Of a stretch of 64,000 nucleotides of DNA, positions 8,555 through 16,542 are shown one piece after another; the first letter of the stretch is position 1; the number at the start of each line of letters is the position of its first letter. The stretch lies in the NCBI RefSeq assembly GCF_014170335.1, contig NZ_LZZS01000026.1, positions 62,001-126,000 on the forward strand. Reading direction: 5' to 3'. This DNA is from Achromobacter sp. UMC46 (GTDB lineage Bacteria; Pseudomonadota; Gammaproteobacteria; Burkholderiales; Burkholderiaceae_B). Below the pieces are notes generated by a model, which worked only from the letters and a program-made list of their open reading frames with translations, made no database searches and was not told where the DNA came from. A program made the position numbers and the translations under genes.

Positions 8555-9930
8555 AAGCCATGGCCATGCCCCTGTTGGCGGCAATGCTGGCGGGCTGCTC
8601 GCTGGCGCCCGTCCATGAACGCCCTGCCGCGCCCATCCCCGAGGCCTACGACACGCCCGCCCGGGACGGGCAGGCCGCCATGCCGCAAGACTGGCGCGCC
8701 TACTTCGACGACCCGGCGCTGCAAGCGTGGATCGAGGCCGCGTTGTGGAATAACCGCAACCTGCGCGTCGCGGCCTTGCGCATCCAGGAAGCACGCGCGC
8801 TATACGGCGTGCAGCAGGCCGACCGCCTGCCGGCCCTGGACGGCCGTGGCGAATTCAGCCGGGGCCGCAGCGTCGAGCCCGGGCAGGGCCCGCTGCCCGT
8901 GGCGAACCGCTACCGCGCGGCCGTCGGCATCACCGCGTTTGAATTGGACTTTTTCGGCCGCGTGAAAAGCTTGAGCGACGCGGCGCTGGAACGCTATCTG
9001 GCCACCGAAGAGGCGCACCGCGCCGCCACCTTGTCGCTGGTGGCGGAGACCGCCACGGCGGTGTTCAACCAGCGTTCGCTGGCCGAACAGCTGCGCCTGA
9101 CCGACAGCACGCTGGCGCTGCGCGAAGCGACGCTGAAGATCACGCAGCGCCGCTACGACGCGGGGCTGGAAACCGCGATCGGGCTGCGCACCGCGCAGAT
9201 GCTGGTGGAATCGTCGCGTGCCACGCATGCCGAACTCAGCCGCGAATACCGGCAAGCCGTCCATGCGCTGGGTCTGCTGGCGGGCGACTTCACGCTACCC
9301 GCCGGCACCGACGCGGTCTCGCTGGAAAACCAGAGCCTGACGCCGCTGGCGGCCGGCCTGCCGTCGACGCTGCTGACGCGCCGCCCCGACCTGCGCCAGG
9401 CCGAAAATACGCTGCGGGCCGCCAATGCCGACATCGGCGCCGCGCGGGCGGCGTTCTTCCCGTCGGTGCAGTTGACGACCGACATCGGCACCACCGCCGG
9501 CAGCTTCTCGGACCTGTTCGGATCGGGCACGGGCAACTGGGTGTTCGCGCCCACGCTGACGCTGCCCATCTTCAACGCGGGCCGCAACCGCGCCAACCTG
9601 TCGCTGGCTGAAACCCGCAAGGACATCGCGGTGGCGCAATATGAAGGCAGCATCCAGCTGGCCTTCCGCGAGGTGGCCGACGCGCTGTCCGCGCGCGACA
9701 CCCTGCGCGCGCAGATCGACGCCCAGCGCAAGGTGCGCGACGCCGACCGCGACCGCCAGCGGCTGGCCGAACGGCGCTACGACCGCGGCGTGGCCGGTTA
9801 TCTGGAGATGCTGGAAGCCCAGCGCAGCCTGTTCGAATCCGAACAGGAGTACATCCGGCTGCAGCAACGCCGGCTGGTCAACGCGGTGGAACTGTACAAG
9901 GCGCTGGGCGGGTGGGATACGCCGTCTTAG
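8551..9930 (+). CDS. oprZ: Outer-membrane efflux lipoprotein OprZ
   Basis: 459 aa. The lipoprotein signal ends in MLAGC (Cys16). Two TolC-type OEP repeats follow; conserved segments include LPALDGRGEFSRGRS, ELDFFGRV and LLTRRPDLRQAENTLRAANADIGAARAAFFP. It forms the trimeric outer-membrane tunnel for AxyX-AxyY. The start codon overlaps the axyY stop by four bases. The gene converges with the SufR-like regulator (stop at 9951), with 20 bases between the stops and no clear terminator hairpin. Confidence 0.9.
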   Translation: MKAMAMPLLAAMLAGCSLAPVHERPAAPIPEAYDTPARDGQAAMPQDWRAYFDDPALQAWIEAALWNNRNLRVAALRIQEARALYGVQQADRLPALDGRGEFSRGRSVEPGQGPLPVANRYRAAVGITAFELDFFGRVKSLSDAALERYLATEEAHRAATLSLVAETATAVFNQRSLAEQLRLTDSTLALREATLKITQRRYDAGLETAIGLRTAQMLVESSRATHAELSREYRQAVHALGLLAGDFTLPAGTDAVSLENQSLTPLAAGLPSTLLTRRPDLRQAENTLRAANADIGAARAAFFPSVQLTTDIGTTAGSFSDLFGSGTGNWVFAPTLTLPIFNAGRNRANLSLAETRKDIAVAQYEGSIQLAFREVADALSARDTLRAQIDAQRKVRDADRDRQRLAERRYDRGVAGYLEMLEAQRSLFESEQEYIRLQQRRLVNAVELYKALGGWDTPS

Positions 9931-9950
9931 CCGGAGTTTGACCGGGAACC

Positions 9951-10610
9951 CTACCCCCGCGCGCTGACGCGATACGCGCAGCGGCGCGCGCCGGCCAGGA
10001 TGTGCTCTTCCCGATCGACGTGCACGTCCGTGCCCAGCACTTGGCGGAACAGCTCCAGTTCGCTGCGGCAGAAACCCATACAGGCCTTGGCCGCCGAGCA
10101 GATCGGACAGTGGTTCTCAATGAACAGATAGTCCGCGCCGTCCTTGCGCAGTTCGGCCATATAGCCTTCCGACGAACGCACCTGCACCAGCCGTTCCAGC
10201 CGGCCGGCCAGGTCTTTGGCGCCCAGCATGGCCTGGTGGTAGCTGTTCAGCATGGCGGTTTCGCGCACCTGGATCAGCTTTTCCACGCCTTCGTCGCCGA
10301 ACACCTGGCGCACCGCCCCGATCATCTGCACCGTCATTTCCGCGTGCGTGTCCGGGAAGCGGCCGTGGCCGGCTTCCGTCAGATGCCAGATCTGCGTGGG
10401 CCGGCCGCGCCCCGCGCTATGGCTTTCGGAATCGACCAGCCCGTCCGCATGCAGCCGCGTCATCTGCTGGCGCACCGCTTCGGCCGTCACGTCCATGGCT
10501 TTCGCGATGACCGCGATGGATTGCGGGCCGCGCGTCTTCAATGTCATGAGCACGCGGTCCGCTGGTTGATGCGGCGTCCAGGCGATGGGTTGGGACTGGC
10601 TGTCGGGCAT
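9951..10610 (-). CDS. HTH regulator with C-terminal cysteine cluster (SufR-like, COG2345 type)
   Basis: 219 aa. A winged helix-turn-helix at about 15-75 (ADRVLMTLKTRGPQSIAVIA) is followed by a wing GRGRPTQIWHLTEAGH. The C-terminus has HCPICSAAKACMGFC, giving Cys168, 171, 177 and 181, plus Cys211. This arrangement is typical of the SufR-like family, whose studied members bind an iron-sulfur cluster and repress Fe-S assembly or stress genes. No suf or isc gene is nearby, so the target is unknown. The ATG at 10610 (MPDSQSQP) is chosen over a start 84 bases upstream because the longer form would run across the palindrome at 10628-10641. Ribosome site weak. Confidence 0.75.
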   Translation of the reverse strand: MPDSQSQPIAWTPHQPADRVLMTLKTRGPQSIAVIAKAMDVTAEAVRQQMTRLHADGLVDSESHSAGRGRPTQIWHLTEAGHGRFPDTHAEMTVQMIGAVRQVFGDEGVEKLIQVRETAMLNSYHQAMLGAKDLAGRLERLVQVRSSEGYMAELRKDGADYLFIENHCPICSAAKACMGFCRSELELFRQVLGTDVHVDREEHILAGARRCAYRVSARG

Positions 10611-10627
10611 GGGAATAACAAGACTCT

Positions 10628-10641
10628 TAGGATTTTTCCTA
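10628..10641. promoter_or_regulatory. Palindrome just upstream of the SufR-like regulator
   Basis: TAGGA-TTTT-TCCTA, perfect 5-base arms, 18 bases before the regulator's ATG. The position suggests autorepression by the encoded regulator. It lies between two genes on the same strand (this regulator and the upstream OMF gene). Confidence 0.35.
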
Positions 10642-10665
10642 TGGTGCCACGAACCGGAGCGGCGG

Positions 10666-12117
10666 TCAGCCGGCGGCCGGGGCTTCGGGTCCAACTTCCG
10701 GTCCGGCCTCCCAGCCCCCGCCCAGCGCCTTGTAAAGCGCGATGAGGCGGGTATAGGACTCGGTTTCGGCTACCGCCACGGCATCCTGGGCGCGCAAAAG
10801 CGTACGCTGCGCGTCCAGCACCGTCAAATACGGGGTGCTGCCTTCCCGGTAGCGCAACTGCGCCAGATCGGCCGCCCGGCGACTGTGCGCGGCGGCTTGG
10901 GCCAGGTTACCCAGACGCTGCTGCGTCTGGCCGAATTCGGTCAGCGCGGCTTCCAGCTCTTCCACCGCCCGCAGCACGGTCTGCTCGTAACGCGCCACTT
11001 CGCCCTCGGACCTGGCCACGGCCCCGCGCTTTCTGGCCAGCGCCGTCGGCAGGTGCAAGGCCGGCCAGTTCACGCCCGACGCCACGCTGAACGCGCGGCT
11101 GGACGACGAACCGAAATCCGCTCCGCGCAGCGCGACAAAGCCCAGGAAACCGCCCAGATCGAACCGGGGATAAAGTTCGGCGGTCGCCACGCCCACGTCC
11201 GCATTGGCGGCGGCCATGTTGCGTTCGGCCGCCAGGATGTCGGGGCGGCGCGCCAGCAAGGCGCCCACGTCGCCGATCGGCAGGCGCGCGGTCAACGGCG
11301 CCAGCGGCTGGCCCGCGTCGAGTTCGCCCAATTCCACGGGCCGCAGCCCGGCCAGCACCGCGATGCGGTACCGCGCCAGCCGTCTTGCCGTTTCCTGCAC
11401 GGGCACGCTGGCCTGCACGGTTTCCAGTTCGGCCCGCGCGCTGGCCAGATCGCCCTCGTCGCCGCGGCCGGCCGAGACCATGGCCTGGGTCACGCGCAGG
11501 CTGTCGCGCTGGCTGTCCAGATTGGCGCGCGCCACGCCCAGCCGCTGTTCCGCGCCGCGCAGTTCGAAGTAGTTGCGCGCCACCTCGGCGGCGACCACGA
11601 TGCGGGCCTGGGCCAGGTCCGCCGCCTGGGCCTCGCTGCGCGCCGCCGCCCCCTCGGCCGTCCGGCGCAGGCGGCCGAACAGGTCCAGCTCCCAGGTGGC
11701 GTCGAAGCCGGCCCGGTAGCTTTGAGCCAGATTGCGCTGCCCGGCCGCGCCGGCATTGGCTTGCGACAGGCTGCGCTCGTAGCGGCCGTCCAGCGTCACG
11801 GCGGGCAGCTGGTCCAGTTCTTTTTCGTCCAGCACCGCGCGGGACTCGGCCAGCCGCGCCTGGGCGATGCGGATATCGTGATTGCGGGACAGCGCCAGGC
11901 CGATCAACCGGTCCAGTTGCGGATCCTGCAATTGCCGCCACCAGTCCTGCTGCAATGGGTCCGTGGAAAACAGCGCCTGCTCCGGGCTGTCCAAGGCCAC
12001 GGGCGCGGCCTGCGGCTTTTGGTAGTCCGGCCCGACGGCGCAACCGGCGGTGGCCAGGGCGGCCAGCAGCACGGCGAGGCCGCGGCGCAGGCGCTGGGAA
12101 TGAAGGGAAGGGTTCAT
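10666..12117 (-). CDS. Outer-membrane factor of the second RND system (TolC/NodT family lipoprotein)
   Basis: 483 aa. The signal ends in ATAGC (Cys26), then AVGPDYQKP, the usual start of NodT-family lipoproteins. OEP repeats contain WWRQLQDPQLDRLIGLALSR, FDATWELDLFGRLRRTAEGA and LLARRPDILAAERNMAAANA. The ATG at 12117 is ten bases after the stop of the pump gene, so this is the last gene of the MFP-RND-OMF operon reading leftwards. The C-terminal tail (EAGPEVGPEAPAAG) is low-complexity. Substrates cannot be read from the sequence. Confidence 0.88.
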   Translation of the reverse strand: MNPSLHSQRLRRGLAVLLAALATAGCAVGPDYQKPQAAPVALDSPEQALFSTDPLQQDWWRQLQDPQLDRLIGLALSRNHDIRIAQARLAESRAVLDEKELDQLPAVTLDGRYERSLSQANAGAAGQRNLAQSYRAGFDATWELDLFGRLRRTAEGAAARSEAQAADLAQARIVVAAEVARNYFELRGAEQRLGVARANLDSQRDSLRVTQAMVSAGRGDEGDLASARAELETVQASVPVQETARRLARYRIAVLAGLRPVELGELDAGQPLAPLTARLPIGDVGALLARRPDILAAERNMAAANADVGVATAELYPRFDLGGFLGFVALRGADFGSSSSRAFSVASGVNWPALHLPTALARKRGAVARSEGEVARYEQTVLRAVEELEAALTEFGQTQQRLGNLAQAAAHSRRAADLAQLRYREGSTPYLTVLDAQRTLLRAQDAVAVAETESYTRLIALYKALGGGWEAGPEVGPEAPAAG

Positions 12118-12127
12118 GATCGGTTCC

Positions 12128-15100
12128 TTAATGCGCGACGGCCGCGGGGGTGCCGGCGTCGGCGGCCTGCGCCGCCGCCAGTTCGCGGGCGCGCGGCGTA
12201 TCGTTGGCCGCGCGGTGGTCGCGCGCGAAAACGGTGTAGACGGTCGGCAGCACGAACAGCGTGAACAGCGTGCCCACCAGCAGGCCCACCACGATGACAA
12301 GACCCAGGCTGTAGCGGCTGTGCGCGCCCGCGCCCGAGGCGAACAGCAGCGGGATCAGCCCCATCACCATCGCCGCCGTCGTCATCAGGATGGGGCGCAG
12401 GCGGATGCGGGCGGCCTGCTCCATCGCGGCACGCCGGTCCAGCCCGTGGCTGACCTGCATCTCGTTGGCGAACTCCACCATCAGGATGCCGTGCTTGCTG
12501 ATCAGGCCGATCAGCGTCACCAGGCCGATCTGGGTATAGATGTTGACGGTGGCCATGCCCAGCGCCAGCGGGATCAGGGCGCCGCAGATCGACATGGGCA
12601 CGCTGACCAGGATGATGAACGGGTCGCGCAGGCTTTCGTACTGCGCGGCCAGCACCAGGTAGATGACGATGATGGCGAAGATGAAGGTGATCATCAGCGC
12701 CGAGCCTTCCTGGCTGAACTGGCGCGCGTCCGACTGCCAGTCGTAGCTGAAGCCTGCGGGCAGTTGCTGGGCCTGCCGCGTCAGGAACTGCACCGCGTCG
12801 CCCATCGTGACACCCGGCATCGGGATGGCCTGGAAGGTGGCGGCGTTCAGCTGGTTGAACTGCGTCAGCGAATTGGGTTCGACCCCCATGGACACCGTCA
12901 CCAGGTTGGACAGCGGCACCTGCGCGCCGCTGGCGCTCTTGACGTGGAACTGCGCCAGCGACGCGGGCGAGATGCGCTGTTCGCGCAGGCTCTGCGGAAT
13001 CACGTCATAGGACCTGCCGTCCATGCCGAAGCGGTTGACGTAGTTCTCGCCCACCAGCACGGCCAGCGTGTCGCCGATGGCCTTCATGGTGACGCCCAGG
13101 CTGTTGGCCTTGGCGCGGTCCACCTTCAGCTGCACCACCGGATTGTTGTAGTCCAGATCGCTGTCCACGACCATGAACAGGCCGCTTTCGCGCGCCGCCT
13201 TCTTCAGGCTTTCCATGGATTCGTAGACCACCGGGTAGTCGGCCGCGCTCATCAGCACCATCTGCACGGGCAAGCCGCCCGTGGAACCCGGCAGCGACGG
13301 CAGCTGGAAGGCGAAGATGTTGCTGCCTTCGACCTGGTTGGCCATCGACTGCATGTCGGCCTGGATGGCGTCGGCCGAGCGCGTGCGGGCATCCCAGTCC
13401 ACGAAGTCCACGCCGCCGATGCTGTTGGAGACCCCGTCCGATCCGTTGATCAGCCAGCGCCCTTTCTGTTCCGGCAAGGTCTTCATGACGTCGTCCCACT
13501 TCTTGCCGAACTTCTCCACGTAATCGATATTGGCCTGTTGCGGGGACTTGATCGCCGTCAGCACGGTGGACTGGTCTTCGACCGGCGCCAGTTCGCGCTG
13601 CGCCGCGTTGTACAGGAACGGCAGGCTGACCAGCACCCCCGTCGCGATCAGCCCGGTCACCCAGCGGTGATGCAGGGACACGTCCAGCACCCGGCCATAG
13701 GCTTCGCCCAGCCGTGCGAAAAAGCGCTCGGCGCGCTGCGCCATCCAGCCCTCCGACACGCGGCGGTTCAACAGGAAAGAGCTCATCACCGGCGACAGCG
13801 TCAGCGCGATCACGCCCGACACGACGACCGCCCCCGCCAGCGTGAAGGCGAATTCCTTGAACAGCGACCCCGTCAACCCGCCCATCAGCCCGATGGGCGC
13901 ATAGACGGCCGCCAGCGTGATCGTCATGGCGATGACCGGCCCCGCCACTTCGCGCGCGCCGATCAGCGCCGCCCGCACGGGCGACTTGCCCTCTTCGATA
14001 TGGCGATGCACGTTCTCCACCACCACGATCGCGTCGTCCACCACCAGGCCGATGGCCAGCACCATCGCCAGCAAGGTCAGCAGGTTCACGCTGAAGCCGA
14101 ACAGCGCCATGATGGCCGCCCCGCCCAGCATGGACAGCGGGATGGTAATGACCGGAATCAGCACGGCGCGCAGCGATCCCAGGCACAGGAAGATCACCGC
14201 CACCACGATGGCGACCGCTTCCAGCAGCGTGTGCATCACGCCGTCGATGGACGCGCTGATGAAGCGGGCCAGCTCGAACGGCACCTGCACGCTGGTGCCC
14301 GGCGGCAGGTTCTGCTTGATGTTGGGCAACAGCTCGTTCAGCCGCTTGACGATGACGAGCGGGTTGCCGACCGGCGTAGCGTTCAGGCCGAAGTACACGG
14401 CCGGTTCGCCGTCCATCAGGCCGCTGGAATCGGTGGACGCCGCGCCCAGTTCCACGGTGGCGACATCGCCCAGCCGCACGATGGCGTCGCCGTCGCGCTT
14501 GACCACCAGGTCGCGGAATTCGGCCACGTTCACAAGATCGGTATTGACCTGGATGTTGGACACCACGTACAGCCCCTTGGCCTGGCCCGGCGCGGCCTGC
14601 ACGTTGTTATCGCGCAGCGCCTGGGCCAGTTCGCCAGCGGAAATGCCGCGCGCGGCCATCCGGTTGGGGTCCAGCCAGACGCGCATGGCCAGCTTCTGGC
14701 CGCCGTAGAGCTCGACGCTTGCCACGCCGTCGATCGAAGACAGCTGCGGCTGGACCACCCGCGACAGGTAGTCGGTCAGCGCCGCCAACGACAGGGTGGT
14801 GCTGGAGAATCCCACGTAGGCCACGGCCGTCGCCTCGCCCGCGGACTTGACCAGCACGGGGTCGTACACGTCTTGCGGCAAGCGGTACTTGACCTCGTTG
14901 ACCTTGGCCATGACCTCGGTCATGGCCTTGTTGGAGTCGGCGTTCAGCTTCATCCGGACCGTAATGACGCTGCGGCCCTGCGTGGATGAGGACGACAGGT
15001 AGTCGATGCCTTCCACCGTGGCCACCGATTGCGCGATGGGCTGCGTGACGAAGCCCTGCATCAGGTCGGGTGACGCGCCTGGATACTGGGTGGTGATGGT

Positions 15101-15235
15101 GATGGTGGTGCTTTCGGTCAGCGGGTACTGCCGCACGGGCAGGCCACTCAGCGCCTTGATGCCCAACAACAGGATCAGCGTGCTGACCACCAGGGCCAGC
15201 ACGGGCCGGCGGACGAAAAGGTCGGTGAATCTCAT
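12128..15235 (-). CDS. RND efflux permease of the second system (HAE-1 type)
   Basis: 1035 aa from the ATG at 15235, which has a strong GGAAGGAGG ribosome site. It begins MRFTDLFVRRPVLALVVSTL and carries the TM4 proton-relay pair in GLVVDDAIVVVENV (Asp400-Asp401). Full-length periplasmic loops and 12 membrane segments are present. It is clearly different from AxyY, so this is a separate pump and not a duplication. Its partners flank it: MFP 16 bases upstream, OMF 10 bases downstream. The operon appears controlled at the palindrome-promoter at 16397-16445. Confidence 0.9.
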   Translation of the reverse strand: MRFTDLFVRRPVLALVVSTLILLLGIKALSGLPVRQYPLTESTTITITTQYPGASPDLMQGFVTQPIAQSVATVEGIDYLSSSSTQGRSVITVRMKLNADSNKAMTEVMAKVNEVKYRLPQDVYDPVLVKSAGEATAVAYVGFSSTTLSLAALTDYLSRVVQPQLSSIDGVASVELYGGQKLAMRVWLDPNRMAARGISAGELAQALRDNNVQAAPGQAKGLYVVSNIQVNTDLVNVAEFRDLVVKRDGDAIVRLGDVATVELGAASTDSSGLMDGEPAVYFGLNATPVGNPLVIVKRLNELLPNIKQNLPPGTSVQVPFELARFISASIDGVMHTLLEAVAIVVAVIFLCLGSLRAVLIPVITIPLSMLGGAAIMALFGFSVNLLTLLAMVLAIGLVVDDAIVVVENVHRHIEEGKSPVRAALIGAREVAGPVIAMTITLAAVYAPIGLMGGLTGSLFKEFAFTLAGAVVVSGVIALTLSPVMSSFLLNRRVSEGWMAQRAERFFARLGEAYGRVLDVSLHHRWVTGLIATGVLVSLPFLYNAAQRELAPVEDQSTVLTAIKSPQQANIDYVEKFGKKWDDVMKTLPEQKGRWLINGSDGVSNSIGGVDFVDWDARTRSADAIQADMQSMANQVEGSNIFAFQLPSLPGSTGGLPVQMVLMSAADYPVVYESMESLKKAARESGLFMVVDSDLDYNNPVVQLKVDRAKANSLGVTMKAIGDTLAVLVGENYVNRFGMDGRSYDVIPQSLREQRISPASLAQFHVKSASGAQVPLSNLVTVSMGVEPNSLTQFNQLNAATFQAIPMPGVTMGDAVQFLTRQAQQLPAGFSYDWQSDARQFSQEGSALMITFIFAIIVIYLVLAAQYESLRDPFIILVSVPMSICGALIPLALGMATVNIYTQIGLVTLIGLISKHGILMVEFANEMQVSHGLDRRAAMEQAARIRLRPILMTTAAMVMGLIPLLFASGAGAHSRYSLGLVIVVGLLVGTLFTLFVLPTVYTVFARDHRAANDTPRARELAAAQAADAGTPAAVAH

Positions 15236-15251
15236 GATTGCCTCCTTCCCG

Positions 15252-16382
15252 TTACTTGGCCCGCGCCACGGCTTGCCGCGCGTCATCCAGCGCCACGGTG
15301 TCGGTGGCGATGATGTCGACCGCCGCGCCGTTGTGCAGGCGCAACTGGCCGGACGTCACGACCTGGTCGCCGGCGTCCAGGCCTTCCGTCACGACGACCC
15401 GGCCGCGCGCGCGCTCGGCCGTCTTCACATAGGCTTGCCGCACGGTGGGGGCCGCGCCCTGCTGGTCCGCCGCAGGCGGCGTCAGGACATAGACGGAGTC
15501 GCCATAGGCGCTGTAGCTGACCGCAGTTTCCGGCACGGTGATCACGCCGGGCCGGTCGGGCAGGCCGATGCGGCCGTGCGCGAACATGCCGGCGGCCAGG
15601 GCGCCGTCGGCATTGGGCAACGTGGCCTGCACCCGCACGATGCGCGACCCCGGGTCCACCTGGGGCTCGACCGTGGTGACCTGGCCGGCGAACTCGCGCC
15701 CGGCATGGGCGTCCACTGTCACGGTGACAGGCTGGCCGGCGCGCAACGCGCCCAGCGCCTGCTCGGGCAAGGTGATGTTGGCGTACAGCGTGGTCGCGTC
15801 GGTCAACGACACCAGCGCGTCGCCCGCCTTGGCGAACTGGCCCAGATTGACGCGGCGCACGCCCAGCACGCCGTCGAACGGCGCCTTGACACGCTTTTGC
15901 TCGATCACCGCCTGCACCCGCTTGATGTCGGCGGCGGCCTGGTCATAGTCGGCCTGCGCCTGGTCCAGCTGTTCGCGCGTGGCGGCCTGCTGCGGCAACA
16001 GGCGGCGCGTGCGTTCCAGCAGCGTCCGCGCATTGCGCGCCTGGGCTTGCAGGCGGGCCAGTTCGCCTTGTTCCGGCGCGTCGTTCATCTGCACCAGCAG
16101 TTGGCCGGCCGCTACGCGCTGCCCGGCCGTGAACAGGATCTGCGTGACACGGCCGTCCACTTCGGCCGGCACCTGCACCTGGCGCGTGGCCTCCAGGGAT
16201 CCGATGCCGGTCAGCGCCACCGGGAAGTCCGCCCGCACCGCGGGCGCCACCGCCACCTTGGCCGGCGGCATCGCCCAACCGCCCTTTTGCGACGGCCCGC
16301 TGAACTTCCAGACCAGCCCACCTCCCGCCACCACCGCCAGCACGACGATGCCCGCCGCCCATGCCCCTGATTTCGCCTTCAT
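15252..16382 (-). CDS. RND efflux periplasmic adaptor of the second system
   Basis: 376 aa. An N-terminal membrane anchor (AAGIVVLAVVAGGGLVWKF) replaces the lipobox seen in the other two adaptors of this window. Two lipoyl halves (VPAEVDGRVTQILFTAGQRV and VKAPFDGVLGVRRVNLGQFA) flank a helical hairpin of about 70 residues. The beta-barrel and membrane-proximal domains follow. First gene of an MFP-RND-OMF operon on the minus strand, 16 bases from the pump gene. The start lies 15 bases after a 24-base palindrome. Confidence 0.88.
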   Translation of the reverse strand: MKAKSGAWAAGIVVLAVVAGGGLVWKFSGPSQKGGWAMPPAKVAVAPAVRADFPVALTGIGSLEATRQVQVPAEVDGRVTQILFTAGQRVAAGQLLVQMNDAPEQGELARLQAQARNARTLLERTRRLLPQQAATREQLDQAQADYDQAAADIKRVQAVIEQKRVKAPFDGVLGVRRVNLGQFAKAGDALVSLTDATTLYANITLPEQALGALRAGQPVTVTVDAHAGREFAGQVTTVEPQVDPGSRIVRVQATLPNADGALAAGMFAHGRIGLPDRPGVITVPETAVSYSAYGDSVYVLTPPAADQQGAAPTVRQAYVKTAERARGRVVVTEGLDAGDQVVTSGQLRLHNGAAVDIIATDTVALDDARQAVARAK

Positions 16383-16396
16383 GATTTGCTCTCTAT

Positions 16397-16445
16397 TTAT
16401 CCAAGAATATACTTGGATAATCTATGATTCCGGCGAATCCGTCAA
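16397..16445 (-). promoter_or_regulatory. Promoter with overlapping 24-bp palindromic operator of the second RND operon
   Basis: The palindrome has perfect arms TTATCCAAG (16397-16405) and CTTGGATAA (16412-16420) around AATATA. On the minus strand, TTGACG (16445-16440), a 17-base spacer and GATTAT (16422-16417) make a good -35/-10 pair, so the palindrome covers the -10 and start point. This is the layout of a repressor site. No repressor gene adjoins; the TetR at 19.0-19.6 kb faces a different palindrome. Confidence 0.6.
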
Positions 16446-16487
16446 AGCGGCTAAAGCAATGACCGGCATAGCGGCTGCCTATGGGCG

Positions 16488-16518
16488 AAAAAAAACCGCC
16501 GGACGCGCCCGGCGGTTT
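16488..16518 (-). terminator. Rho-independent terminator after betT
   Basis: Ten-base arms (16493-16502 and 16509-16518) enclose ACGCGC, and the minus-strand transcript ends in a run of eight U (16495-16488). It lies 25 bases past the transporter stop and insulates the second RND operon downstream. Confidence 0.85.
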
Positions 16519-16542
16519 CGATGCGAAGCGGCGTGCCCGCTG

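Noticed and set aside
4280..8794. Very long open frame (about 1500 codons) opposite axyXY
   Set aside because: His/Arg/Gln-rich translation with no family motifs; it is the antisense shadow of the axyX-axyY coding frames in GC-rich DNA.
12116..14989. Long plus-strand open frame (957 codons) opposite the second RND permease
   Set aside because: Composition is typical of an antisense shadow (His, Arg, Gln, Asp runs); the minus-strand RND protein is unambiguous.
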